Of a stretch of 64,000 bases of DNA, positions 50,490 through 59,022 are shown in pieces. Both the position numbers and the translations under genes were made by a program. The notes below the pieces were generated by a model. The model had not been told where the DNA came from. It did no database searches and saw nothing but the letters and a program-made list of their open reading frames with translations. Source of the stretch: CBDAPI01 sp964565865 (GTDB lineage Bacteria; Acidobacteriota; UBA6911; RPQK01; CBDAPI01); assembly GCA_964565865.1 (NCBI GenBank), contig CAZMGM010000004.1:1-64000 (forward strand). Reading direction: 5' to 3'. Every line of letters begins with the position of its first letter. The first letter of the stretch is position 1.

Positions 50490-51104
50490 CTAGAGAATAA
50501 GGTAGAGGAGTAGAAGCAGGACCAGGATCCCGCCACCAATCCAGACGGATGTTGGCACCAGCTCCGTGGCCACCTCCTTTGTCACCCTGGCAGCAAACTC
50601 GGTCTGCGAGGGGGCTGCCTGCCCTGGGACTACCGGGGACTTAGCGCTGCTGGTCGGAGTAGTATGCCGGGCCTTTAAAGTGGCATTTAAGCCTTCCAGG
50701 CTCTGCCTGATGATGGCCCTGGCCGAGCTCTCCATGAGACGCTGACCAACGCTGGCGATCCGGCCACCGACCACGGCATTCCCATCGTAGGTGATCTGCG
50801 TCTTTTCTTCCGCCGAGGCGATAACAATGCGAGCGGTCGCCCTTACGAATCCCTGGGGTCCCTGGCCATCCACTTTTATCGTGTAGCTGTTGGGTGGATC
50901 GATGTCCTCGAGCTGGATCCGGCCACGAAACTGACCCTGGACAGGGCCAACCTTAATGTTGAGGGTGCTCTCGTACTGGTTCTCGCCCACCAGCTCGAGC
51001 TTTTCCGCACCCGGCATGGTTGCCGCCATCACCTCCGGATTCATCAACCCGTCCCAGACCTCGTCCGAGGGAACATCGAATGTGGATTCACCGGTAATCT
51101 GCAT
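50490..51104 (-). CDS. CoxG-like SRPBCC protein with C-terminal membrane anchor
   Basis: A 204-residue protein. Residues 1-150 match the CO dehydrogenase subunit G family: V-W-D-G-L-M-N-P-E-V-M-A-A-T-M-P-G-A-E, V-G-P-V-Q-G-Q-F-R-G, then G-R-I-A-S-V-G-Q-R-L. A Pro/Ser linker (about 150-175) leads to a C-terminal hydrophobic helix (W-I-G-G-G-I-L-V-L-L-L-L-L-Y), a tail anchor as in CoxG, which recruits CO dehydrogenase to the membrane. No cox structural genes are in the window, so its partner is unknown. There is no ribosome-binding site. Confidence 0.85.
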   Translation of the reverse strand: MQITGESTFDVPSDEVWDGLMNPEVMAATMPGAEKLELVGENQYESTLNIKVGPVQGQFRGRIQLEDIDPPNSYTIKVDGQGPQGFVRATARIVIASAEEKTQITYDGNAVVGGRIASVGQRLMESSARAIIRQSLEGLNATLKARHTTPTSSAKSPVVPGQAAPSQTEFAARVTKEVATELVPTSVWIGGGILVLLLLLYLIL

Positions 51105-51448
51105 CGATCAGAGAAGTTCGCGTAACAACTCAAAAGAGGTCGGATCAGTGCACCGGGCCGGCCCAGGAGGGATCAGGTGCAAGGTCAAACAATATCGCTT
51201 CTGAATCCTACCATAAAATTCGCCTGCGAACTCGCTCTCCGAGGTGCGCTCCTAGCACCTGTGGAAAGGGAAGGTGCGAAGTGGAAAATAGCTTGAGCTC
51301 TTTATTTTCAACTTTGAACTTGTGACCGGGGATGTACGATCCGATCGCCGCGGAGAACCGGCTCCCATACCTTCAACCCAACCTCCCGTCATCCGGTACA
51401 GTCCCTGTTGGGTCCGAGGCCCTGCTGCGAAAACGGTATACTTGATCC
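51105..51448. other. Divergent intergenic region
   Basis: About 340 bp between the CoxG-like and YggS genes. It contains a small hairpin (AGGTGC / GCACCT, near 51243-51261) and one member of a short intergenic word family (TTTCAACTTTGAACTTGTG, 51306-51324). No gene is recognised; both flanking promoters should lie here. Confidence 0.4.
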
Positions 51449-52138
51449 GTGAGTTCCATTGCCACTAGGCTGCAGAGACTCAATTGCCAGGTATGCGAGG
51501 CTGTGCGAGAGAGTGGAAGAGACTCCGGGGCGGTCCAGATCCTGGCGGTTTCCAAGACCTTCCCGCCACAGGCGGTGGAGGAGGCCTACGGCGCTGGTCA
51601 GACCGCCTTCGGCGAGAACCGGGTCCAGGAAGCTGCCTCGAAGATTCCCTTGTGTCCAGGGAAGATCGAGTGGCACCTGATCGGACCGCTCCAGTCCAAC
51701 AAAGCGCGTAAAGCCGTGGAACTGTTCGATGTGATCCAGACGCTGGACCGCCCCAGGATCATTCACAAGACGGGTCGAGCCGCGGCAGATCTGGGTAAAA
51801 AACTAAGAGTTTATCTTGAAATCAACCTGGCTGGAGAAGTCCAGAAGCACGGCGCCCGCCCCGACGACTTTCCCTATCTACTGGATGCTGTGGAGCGATA
51901 TCCGAGCCTCCAGCTGCAGGGTCTCATGTGTATTCCACCCTACAGCCCCGATTCCGAAATGAGCCGACCTTTCTTCCGCCAACTTCGACGTCTCCTCGAA
52001 CCGATCAACCAGTCGCATTCAGCGCCGCTGCGGCAGCTATCCATGGGAATGAGCCAAGATTACGAGGTAGCCATCCAGGAGGGTGCCACCCTAATCCGGG
52101 TTGGAACGGCTATCTTCGGGCCGCGCGGGACTCGATAA
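51449..52138 (+). CDS. PLP homeostasis protein (YggS/PLPBP family)
   Basis: A 229-residue PLP-binding TIM-barrel protein of the YggS family, which maintains vitamin B6 homeostasis rather than catalysing a known reaction. The PLP Lys is in I-L-A-V-S-K-T-F-P; other markers are F-G-E-N-R-V-Q-E, E-W-H-L-I-G-P-L-Q-S-N-K, G-L-M-C-I-P-P and L-S-M-G-M-S-Q-D-Y-E-V-A-I-Q-E-G. The start is a GTG at 51449. A DUF167 frame follows 26 bp later, a neighbour pair seen in many bacteria. Confidence 0.92.
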   Translation: MSSIATRLQRLNCQVCEAVRESGRDSGAVQILAVSKTFPPQAVEEAYGAGQTAFGENRVQEAASKIPLCPGKIEWHLIGPLQSNKARKAVELFDVIQTLDRPRIIHKTGRAAADLGKKLRVYLEINLAGEVQKHGARPDDFPYLLDAVERYPSLQLQGLMCIPPYSPDSEMSRPFFRQLRRLLEPINQSHSAPLRQLSMGMSQDYEVAIQEGATLIRVGTAIFGPRGTR

Positions 52139-52164
52139 TCACGATTTTGAAACAGGGAGAATAA

Positions 52165-52431
52165 CCGAGCGTCTGGGTCTGCGTACAGCCCAGAAGCAGC
52201 AAGTTAGGCATCACCGGATGCGGGCAACAGGTCCTCAGCGTACATTTGCCGGCTCATCCTCTAGGAGACCTTGTAAATCGACAATTGGTTGAATTACTGG
52301 CGAGATTCCTGGACGTTTCCAACGCCTCCATCAAACTCCTGGCCGGAGGCCGAAGCTGGCTCAACAGTGTCCAGGTTCTGAGTCTCTCTACAAAAAACCT
52401 GAAAAGCCCAATTACACTATATCTGGTGTAG
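52165..52431 (+). CDS. DUF167 (YggU-like) protein without a standard start codon
   Basis: From 52165 the plus-strand frame encodes V-C-V-Q-P-R-S-S-K-L-G-I-T, V-L-S-V-H-L-P-A-H-P-L-G-D and L-V-E-L-L-A-R-F-L-D-V-S-N-A-S-I-K-L-L-A-G. These align by eye with the V-x-P-x-A-S-R, L-K-V-x-L-x-A-P-P and I-x-L-L-A-x-x-L-G-V motifs of DUF167. An in-frame TAA at 52162 stands directly before it, and no ATG, GTG or TTG lies at the expected start, although GGGAGA sits just upstream. It may use a rare start, be a pseudogene, or carry a sequence error. The last codons overlap the first NrdR box. Confidence 0.5.
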   Translation, partial: PSVWVCVQPRSSKLGITGCGQQVLSVHLPAHPLGDLVNRQLVELLARFLDVSNASIKLLAGGRSWLNSVQVLSLSTKNLKSPITLYLV

Positions 52432-52461
52432 TCTCGACACCAATAACACCATATAATGGGT
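52414..52461 (+). promoter_or_regulatory. Pair of NrdR boxes upstream of nrdJ
   Basis: Two 16-bp sites, ACACTATATCTGGTGT at 52414-52429 and ACACCATATAATGGGT at 52446-52461, resemble the NrdR box consensus (ACAC-WATAT-Y-T-W-GTGT). Their start-to-start distance of 32 bp is about three helical turns, as in known NrdR operators. They lie about 130-180 bp before the nrdJ start, where ATP/dATP-sensing NrdR would repress transcription. The nrdR gene itself is not in the window. Confidence 0.72.
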
Positions 52462-52592
52462 AGTGAGGCGTCCATCAAATTCCTCCGCTTAATGTCAGAT
52501 CCGATGTCTAGACTAGCCGAACTTTCGACGCTTTCGAGCCACTCTAACGAGGAAGAAATCGAGGTTGTATCCAAAATCAGACAGGAGAGGGA

Positions 52593-55316
52593 ATGAAGAA
52601 ACTGGCCAAGGTCACCCCCAAGAACGGGCTGAAGTGTGAGCGTTACTTTACCCGCGATGAGGCCCATCCGTTTAAGCAGGTGAAATGGGAGAATCGTGTC
52701 GCCCAAATCAAAGACTGGAAGACCGGCAAAGTGGCCTTCCAGCAGGAGGACCTCGAGTTTCCTGATTTCTGGTCTCAAAGGGCGACCGATATCGTGGCCA
52801 GCAAGTATTTTCGAGGACACCTGGGCAAACCCGGGCGGGAAAGAAGCCTCAAAGAGCTAGTGGGCCGAATTGCAGATACGATCAGCGGGTGGGGCGAAAA
52901 GATGGATTACTTCGCCAGCCAGGATGATGTTCTTTCCTTCAATCACGAATTGACCCACATCCTTCTGCACCAGATGGCTGCGTTTAACTCTCCGGTGCAG
53001 TTCAACGTGGGTATCAAACCGCACCCCCAGTGTTCGGCCTGTTTTATCAACAGCGTGGACGACTCCATGGAATCGATCATGAAGTTGGCCAGGACGGAAG
53101 CCAACATTTTCAAGGGAGGATCCGGATCCGGGATCAACCTTTCCCGGATCCGCTCTTCCCGGGAGCCACTGAGCGTCGGAGGTTTTGCTTCCGGTCCGGT
53201 TTCCTTCATGCGAGGTTATGACAGCTTTGCAGGGGCTATCAAGTCGGGTGGTGCCACCCGCAGAGCTGCGAAAATGGCGATCCTGAACGCCGATCATCCC
53301 GACGTTAAGGAGTTCATCTGGTGCAAGGCTCGAGAAGAACAAAAAGCCCAGAAGTTGATCGAACTAGGATACGACGACTCCATCGACGGAGAAGCGTACT
53401 CAAGCATCCAGTTTCAGAATGCCAACAACAGCGTCAGTGTCACCAGTGAATTCATGGAGGCGGTTTCCAAGGAGGAGAAATGGAACACCCGCGAGGTTAC
53501 GAGTGGAGAGATCGATGAGACTTTCACCGCCAGTGAAATGATGGACTGGATCGCCGAGGCGACATGGATCTGTGGAGATCCGGGCCTCCAGTATTATTCC
53601 ACGATCAACGACTGGCACACCTGTCCGAACACAGATGTGATTCGCGGCTGCAACCCCTGTTCGGAGTACGTATTCTTGGACAACTCCTCCTGTAATCTTT
53701 CCTCCATCAACCTTATGAAGTTTACCGGGAAAGATGGAGTCTTTGACATTCAAAGCTTCAAGCATACGGTGCGGACCATGATTACGGCACAGGAGATCAT
53801 TGTTGACAACGCGAGTTATCCGACTCGTGAGATCAAGAAGATCAGCCACGAGTATCGAACTCTGGGGCTGGGATATGCCAACCTCGGGGCCTATCTGATG
53901 TCGCGAGGCCTGCCCTATGACAGTGACGGCGCCCGCAATCTGGCGGCTGTCATCACCGCCGTCATGACAGGCGAAGCCTATGTGACGAGCGCGGAGATTG
54001 CCGAGAAGAAGGAGCCATTTCGAGGCTTCGAAAAGAACCGGGTGCCCATGATGCGGGTCATGCACAAGCATCGGGACGCCTTGGCGACCATCGACAGTGC
54101 TCTTGTCCCCATGGATCTGCTCCATACAGCCATGGAATGCTGGGACGACGCGATTGTGAAAGGATCCCAGTCAGGCTACCGGAATGCTCAGGTTACCCTT
54201 CTGGCGCCCACCGGAACCATCGCGTTCATGATGGACTGCGACACGACCGGCATCGAACCCGATTTCTCACTCGTCAAAGTAAAGAAGCTAGTGGGAGGGG
54301 GCACTCTCAAGATCGTCAACAACACGATTCCCCTCGCTCTTCGCAAGTTGGGATACAGCGATGAGGAGATCACGAACATCTGTGGACATGTGGAACAGCA
54401 GGAGACGATTGAAGGCGCTCCAGAACTGAACGACCAGCATCTTCCGATCTTCGACTGTGCCGACCGTTCCGCCAACGGGGAAAGGAGTATTCACCGCCTG
54501 GGTCACATCAAGATGTGCGGAGCCGTTCAGCCGTTTCTCTCTGGAGCCATATCGAAAACGGTCAATCTACCCCATGAGGCAACTGTCTCCGAAATACGGG
54601 AGGCCTACATCCAGGGTTGGAAGCATGGAATGAAGTCCATCTCGGTATACCGGGACGGTTGCAAAATGGTTCAACCTCTCTCCAACAAGGATCGCGACAA
54701 GGCTGGAACTGGAGCCTCGGTGGGACCGATCCATCGCAATATGCCGAAGGATCACCCGGCCTATCAGCACGAGTTCAGGATCAAGGGTTTTAAGGGTTTC
54801 CTGACCATGGGTTTGTATCCCGAGGATGGTGAACTAGGTGAGATTTTTGTCAATTTCGCAAAACAGGGTTCCACCCTGCAGGGCATGGCTATGGCCTGGG
54901 CGATTGCCATTTCTATGGGGCTTCAAAGAGGGGTCCCGCTGGAAGACTATGTACGAATGTTTGCCCACATGAGCTTCGAACCCGCGGGTTTCACCGACAA
55001 TTCGCAGATACCGTTCGCAACCTCCATACCCGATTACGCCGTGCGCTATCTTGCCAGCAAGTTCATGCCGGTCGAGGCCCAGCAGGCTCTCGGCATTCAC
55101 GCGATGAAGCCGAATGGCTCTATCCAGGACGGCGTGCAGATCAATTTCTCGGAGGCGAACGGCAAGGCTTTGCAGGCTGTCGCCGGAACGGTCGAGAAGC
55201 GGATGGTTAATTCCGAATCCGAAGCGGCAACCTGCCACTCCTGTGGCAACCTGATGCAACGCAACGGCAACTGCCATGTCTGCACCGTCTGTGGTGCCAC
55301 GTCCGGGTGTTCCTAG
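52593..55316 (+). CDS. nrdJ: Adenosylcobalamin-dependent ribonucleoside-diphosphate reductase (class II)
   Basis: A 907-residue class II ribonucleotide reductase, making deoxyribonucleotides with adenosylcobalamin as radical source. Visible features are P-Q-C-S-A-C-F-I (first active-site Cys region), G-G-S-G-S-G-I-N-L-S-R-I-R-S, R-G-C-N-P-C-S-E (finger-loop Cys region), L-G-L-G-Y-A-N-L-G, L-L-A-P-T-G-T-I-A-F-M-M-D-C-D-T-T-G-I-E-P, and a C-terminal zinc ribbon of four CxxC-like pairs (C-H-S-C-G-N-L, C-T-V-C-G-A-T). It starts at an ATG with GGAGAGGGA upstream. No intein is seen. Confidence 0.95.
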   Translation: MKKLAKVTPKNGLKCERYFTRDEAHPFKQVKWENRVAQIKDWKTGKVAFQQEDLEFPDFWSQRATDIVASKYFRGHLGKPGRERSLKELVGRIADTISGWGEKMDYFASQDDVLSFNHELTHILLHQMAAFNSPVQFNVGIKPHPQCSACFINSVDDSMESIMKLARTEANIFKGGSGSGINLSRIRSSREPLSVGGFASGPVSFMRGYDSFAGAIKSGGATRRAAKMAILNADHPDVKEFIWCKAREEQKAQKLIELGYDDSIDGEAYSSIQFQNANNSVSVTSEFMEAVSKEEKWNTREVTSGEIDETFTASEMMDWIAEATWICGDPGLQYYSTINDWHTCPNTDVIRGCNPCSEYVFLDNSSCNLSSINLMKFTGKDGVFDIQSFKHTVRTMITAQEIIVDNASYPTREIKKISHEYRTLGLGYANLGAYLMSRGLPYDSDGARNLAAVITAVMTGEAYVTSAEIAEKKEPFRGFEKNRVPMMRVMHKHRDALATIDSALVPMDLLHTAMECWDDAIVKGSQSGYRNAQVTLLAPTGTIAFMMDCDTTGIEPDFSLVKVKKLVGGGTLKIVNNTIPLALRKLGYSDEEITNICGHVEQQETIEGAPELNDQHLPIFDCADRSANGERSIHRLGHIKMCGAVQPFLSGAISKTVNLPHEATVSEIREAYIQGWKHGMKSISVYRDGCKMVQPLSNKDRDKAGTGASVGPIHRNMPKDHPAYQHEFRIKGFKGFLTMGLYPEDGELGEIFVNFAKQGSTLQGMAMAWAIAISMGLQRGVPLEDYVRMFAHMSFEPAGFTDNSQIPFATSIPDYAVRYLASKFMPVEAQQALGIHAMKPNGSIQDGVQINFSEANGKALQAVAGTVEKRMVNSESEAATCHSCGNLMQRNGNCHVCTVCGATSGCS

Positions 55317-55356
55317 TAGTCCGTGGTAAAAGTAGGGTTACTGCACCTTGGGCCCT

Positions 55357-56187
55357 CTACCAGAGCTGAAAATCCTTGGAAAGCCCTACAATGATTCCGG
55401 AGTCTGGGTCCGTGTCTTCGAGACCCCAGAAGCCTGCTAGGTCCCATACAACCCCGCCTGCCTCGAACTGAATCCCGACTCGCAGCCCGGCCTGGTCCTC
55501 CGTGCCGATCCCAGACGGCCCTGTCCGGGCATTGATCTCCGCTAGAATGCTCAGTCCCGGAGTCGTTTCTACGATAGCGGCAAATCCGTAGGTGAAGAGA
55601 TCATCCTGCGCACCAGCGTCCACGGGATCGCCTAAAATCACAACGCCGGCACTGCCAATCAGATCAAGGCGGCCGAGCCGCTTCTCGAGCAGCAGCTCGA
55701 AAAAAGAATTCGTCTCGTCCGTACCCAGCCCCTTCTCGTTGGAAGAGTTTGGCAACTCGACTCCAAACCGGAAGCCGACCACCGGTTTCTCCTGCACACC
55801 CTCGGTAAGTCGCACCTTGGTGGCTAGAGCAACGTTTCCAAAGTCACTGGTCGAGTTTCCGGAAAAGTCAAGATTTCCGGATCCGGGAGCTTCGAAACGT
55901 TCGTTGATATTCAGAAACTTCTGTGCGGCCCAGAACATTTGGACCTCTACCCGGCTTCCGACGCCAAAGCGGGCACCGAGCACACCGGCCCTGGTCAGAT
56001 CGCCCTTCAGACCCGAGAAAGGGAAACTTGCACCCTGCAGGGCTTCAAATCCAATGTCGAAGAGAAAGTGTCCCTCCTCCACGGTTCTGGCCCGTTCCGT
56101 AACCAGAGGACGCTGCTGTCCGCTGCAAGGAAGAGCGCAGAAAAGGCATGTGAGAAGGAACAGAGCTGCCGGCCGAGTCCACAGCAT
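55357..56187 (-). CDS. Outer-membrane beta-barrel protein (Phenol_MetA_deg-like)
   Basis: A 276-residue exported protein with a signal peptide (L-F-L-L-T-C-L-F-C-A-L-P) and a mature part of alternating beta-strands ending in an aromatic-rich tail (K-D-F-Q-L-W). The mature start (L-V-T-E-R-A-R-T-V-E-E-G-H-F-L-F-D-I-G-F) and later strands resemble the transporter/MetA-pathway family PF13557, whose members are outer-membrane channels of mostly unknown substrate. It is the last gene before nrdJ on the opposite strand, with 40 bp between the stops. Confidence 0.65.
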   Translation of the reverse strand: MLWTRPAALFLLTCLFCALPCSGQQRPLVTERARTVEEGHFLFDIGFEALQGASFPFSGLKGDLTRAGVLGARFGVGSRVEVQMFWAAQKFLNINERFEAPGSGNLDFSGNSTSDFGNVALATKVRLTEGVQEKPVVGFRFGVELPNSSNEKGLGTDETNSFFELLLEKRLGRLDLIGSAGVVILGDPVDAGAQDDLFTYGFAAIVETTPGLSILAEINARTGPSGIGTEDQAGLRVGIQFEAGGVVWDLAGFWGLEDTDPDSGIIVGLSKDFQLW

Positions 56188-56223
56188 CCGGCGAGTGTAG
56201 TGAATGGTCCCTGGTGAGTCAAT

Positions 56224-56973
56224 TTAGCTGTCGGCAGGGCCGACGTCGCCCCACAGAAACTGAGCAATGGAGAGTGTTGCGAGTGCGGCTGTCTCGGCGC
56301 GGAGAGTTCTGGGACCGATGTGAAAGGATCTGGCTTCATGCCGTCTGAAAAGGTCATGTTCCTCGCTACTCCATCCCCCTTCCGGACCCGTGAGAAGCAT
56401 CAGGCTTCGAGGCGGGGCAGGGGTGGTAGCCTTCCCCAGGGCGTCTTGAAGGTTCATCCGGCTTTTCGGGTCGAGAACGAGTCTCAAGTCTGGCAGCGGT
56501 CGTTTCAGGAACTCGTCCAAAGGGGTGGTGGGACTCAGGACAGGGACTCTACTGCGCCCGCACTGCTTGACACTTTCCTCCAGAATCCTCTCCCAGCGAG
56601 CCAGCAGCCGGTTAGCCTTTGGCGGGCGGCGAGGGTCGACGTAGCGAGTATTCAATGGGACGATCTCCATAACCCCCAGTTCGCAGGCTTTTTGAATCAT
56701 CCACTCGAACCGGTCCTTCTTGATTATGGCAGCTGCCAGCACGATCTCCAGCGGCGACTCTGCGAGGGTACCAACACAATATTCGGTCTCAATCCTCCAC
56801 TGGCCTGCCTTGCGACCCAGCCTGCACTCGTACCAGGCGGCCTCCTCCAGGTGCAGCCCCAGGAATGTTTCTCCCGGCGAGAGGCGTCGAACGCGCACCA
56901 GGTGGTGGATTTCGTTTTCCGACAGAGACGGACGGCCCTGGTCATCGACCTGAATCAACGCCCGGTAGGTCAT
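56224..56973 (-). CDS. rsmE: 16S rRNA (uracil-1498-N3)-methyltransferase
   Basis: A 249-residue SPOUT methyltransferase modifying U1498 of 16S rRNA. Markers are S-E-N-E-I-H-H-L-V-R-V-R-R near the N-terminus (PUA-like domain), K-K-D-R-F-E-W-M-I-Q-K-A-C-E-L-G-V, E-S-V-K-Q-C-G-R-S-R-V-P, L-L-T-G-P-E-G-G-W-S-S-E-E, and the knot L-R-A-E-T-A-A-L-A-T-L. The ATG at 56973 overlaps the prmA stop (ATGA), so earlier in-frame starts inside prmA are rejected. It is the last gene of the hrcA operon. Confidence 0.92.
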   Translation of the reverse strand: MTYRALIQVDDQGRPSLSENEIHHLVRVRRLSPGETFLGLHLEEAAWYECRLGRKAGQWRIETEYCVGTLAESPLEIVLAAAIIKKDRFEWMIQKACELGVMEIVPLNTRYVDPRRPPKANRLLARWERILEESVKQCGRSRVPVLSPTTPLDEFLKRPLPDLRLVLDPKSRMNLQDALGKATTPAPPRSLMLLTGPEGGWSSEEHDLFRRHEARSFHIGPRTLRAETAALATLSIAQFLWGDVGPADS

Positions 56974-57824
56974 TTGAATCTCCGCAGATGCAGCGACGAC
57001 CAGCCCCGGTCGACAAGTTCCCGATGTCTCTGAAATCCGTACTCCGAAAAACTCTCGAGTACCCTGCTGCTGGCTTCGCACGGAAAACCCGAGACGATCA
57101 GGTCGCCACCCGTAATCCGGTCAATTTCCCCCGATAGTTTGTCCAGGATAGGCCCCGTCAAGTTCGCTACCACAAGATCCCATCTAGAGGCCATGGCCTC
57201 CACGCCTGCCTGCACCAGGTGGATGTGGAAGACCCAGTTTTTCAAGAAGTTTGAGGCAGCACAACGCGTTGCCTGCCCATCGATATCAATCGCCGTCACC
57301 TGCGCAGCCGGGTTCAACTTTGCCGCTGCCATGGCCAGAATTCCGCTACCTGTTCCAATGTCGAGGACTGTGCGAGATCCAAGGGCGGCTTTCTCAAGGT
57401 TTCTGAGTGCCAGGCGGGTCGATTCATGGGTGCCTGTACCGAAGGCCCGTCCCGGTTCCATGAGAATACTCACTGGAGAGTCGGGAGGGGGTTCCACCCA
57501 GCCTGGATGGATGTAGAAAGTCTGTCCGATGGAGAACCCGCGAAAATGGCGGCGCACTTCCTGAAGCCATTGACCGGGGTCAATCCTTATCTTTGAGAGA
57601 TGGAAGCCGGATGCCAGTTTGCGCTGGACCATAGCAGTTGAGAAGCTCTTCCGGAATTCTGCAATGGATCTGTCAGCAGGAAAGAATGCGGAGAGATGTG
57701 TGCCCCCGGCCTCCGTATCTTCCTGGATGCCACATGTTTCGAAGTCCGTCAACAGAGCAATGAGCAACTCATACTCGTCCGGATGTGCATGCAGGTCCAG
57801 CTGGATCCACATCTGGCTGTCCAC
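56970..57824 (-). CDS. prmA: Ribosomal protein L11 methyltransferase
   Basis: A 284-residue SAM-dependent enzyme that trimethylates residues of ribosomal protein L11. The C-terminal Rossmann domain has G-R-A-F-G-T-G-T-H-E-S-T-R-L, V-L-D-I-G-T-G-S-G-I-L-A-M-A-A and V-V-A-N-L-T-G-P-I-L. The N-terminal substrate domain is shorter and less conserved. It probably begins at GTG 57824, just 3 bp after dnaJ ends; an internal ATG at 57812 is an alternative. It is coupled to rsmE by an ATGA overlap. Confidence 0.92.
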   Translation of the reverse strand: MDSQMWIQLDLHAHPDEYELLIALLTDFETCGIQEDTEAGGTHLSAFFPADRSIAEFRKSFSTAMVQRKLASGFHLSKIRIDPGQWLQEVRRHFRGFSIGQTFYIHPGWVEPPPDSPVSILMEPGRAFGTGTHESTRLALRNLEKAALGSRTVLDIGTGSGILAMAAAKLNPAAQVTAIDIDGQATRCAASNFLKNWVFHIHLVQAGVEAMASRWDLVVANLTGPILDKLSGEIDRITGGDLIVSGFPCEASSRVLESFSEYGFQRHRELVDRGWSSLHLRRFK

Positions 57825-57827
57825 GAA

Positions 57828-58934
57828 TCAACCGAATATCTCTTTGACCTTTTCAAAAAGCCCCCAGCCTTCATCGACTTCATCGCCTGAGACCTCGGCA
57901 AGCCTCTTGAAAAGCTCTCTCTGTTCCTGGCTAAGTCGGGAGGGCGTGACAAGTCGCACGGTAACATACTGATCGCCCTTTCCCCGCCCGTTGAGACTTG
58001 CGATGCCGTGTTGCTTGAGGCGCAAGACGGTGCCGCTGTGAGTCCCCTCGGGAATCTTGATGGTCTCCCTGCCTGAGAGAGTGGGGACTTCGATCTCGGC
58101 TCCCAATGCAGCCTGACTGAAGGTCAGTGGCATCTCACAGTAAATGTTCTGGTTTTGCCGCTTGAAAAAGGGGTGGTCCTTGACAACTGTAACGACAAAG
58201 AGGTCACCCGGGGGACCGCCCTGCGAACCGGGCTCGCCTTCTCCGGCGACTCTAAGCTGCATGCCATCATCCACACCAGGTGGAATCGCGATCTCGAGGA
58301 CCTTCTCTCTTCGAATCCGACCCTGGCCCTTACAGGATGTACAGGCAGTCCGGATGATCTGACCTCGACCCTGGCAGGAACTGCACGTTCGTGTGATTGA
58401 GAAGAAACCCTGCTGGAATCGAGTCTGTCCCTTACCCCCGCACTGAGTACACGTAACCAAACCACCACTGGGTTTGGCACCGGTACCTTCGCAGGTTAAG
58501 CAGTCTTCGGGCCGAGGGATCTTGATCCTGGTCTTGACACCAAAAGCCGCTTTTTCAAAGTCAAGCTCCAGGTCGTACCTGAGATCGGCCCCCGCCCGCG
58601 CGCGGCCCTCGCTCGATCTCCCGCCAAAAAGATCCCCAAATCCGAAGAAATCACCTAGGATGTCACCAAAATCGGAGAAGACCTCGGGATCAAATCCAGC
58701 TGGGGCGGAACCCACTCCAGCGTGTCCGAAGCGGTCGTATTTTGCCCGCTGATTCTCGTCGCTGAGAACGCTGTAGGCCTCTGCGGCTTCTTTGAACTTT
58801 TCCTCTGCCCGTCGATTGTCGGGATTACGATCAGGGTGATATTGAACGGCGGCCTGACGGTAGGCTTTTTTGATCTCCGAAAGGGCGGCCTTTCGAGGCA
58901 CCCCGAGAACTTCGTAATAGTCTCGCTTCGACAC
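57828..58934 (-). CDS. dnaJ: Chaperone protein DnaJ
   Basis: A 368-residue type I J-protein that stimulates DnaK ATPase and delivers clients. It has a J-domain with H-P-D, a Gly/Phe-rich linker (F-G-D-I-L-G-D-F-F-G-F-G-D-L-F-G-G), four zinc-finger repeats C-x-x-C-x-G-x-G (CLTCEGTG, CTQCGGKG, CSSCQGRG, CTSCKGQG) and two C-terminal beta-barrel domains. GTG at 58934 is preferred because GGAG lies 5 nt before it; GTG 58940 would add two codons. The start of the J-domain (K-R-D-Y-Y-E-V-L-G-V) follows immediately. Confidence 0.94.
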   Translation of the reverse strand: MSKRDYYEVLGVPRKAALSEIKKAYRQAAVQYHPDRNPDNRRAEEKFKEAAEAYSVLSDENQRAKYDRFGHAGVGSAPAGFDPEVFSDFGDILGDFFGFGDLFGGRSSEGRARAGADLRYDLELDFEKAAFGVKTRIKIPRPEDCLTCEGTGAKPSGGLVTCTQCGGKGQTRFQQGFFSITRTCSSCQGRGQIIRTACTSCKGQGRIRREKVLEIAIPPGVDDGMQLRVAGEGEPGSQGGPPGDLFVVTVVKDHPFFKRQNQNIYCEMPLTFSQAALGAEIEVPTLSGRETIKIPEGTHSGTVLRLKQHGIASLNGRGKGDQYVTVRLVTPSRLSQEQRELFKRLAEVSGDEVDEGWGLFEKVKEIFG

Positions 58935-59022
58935 TTCCACTCCGGTATTCGTTCTTCTGAAAAGCTATAAGATTCAGATCAGCTGCTGGCAAGGGGATCG
59001 GGGGAAACACAGGGAAGGCCGC

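Noticed and set aside
50411..50491. 26-codon frame overlapping the end of the DUF6178-like gene
   Set aside because: It begins inside the preceding gene in another frame and is too short and undistinguished to support.
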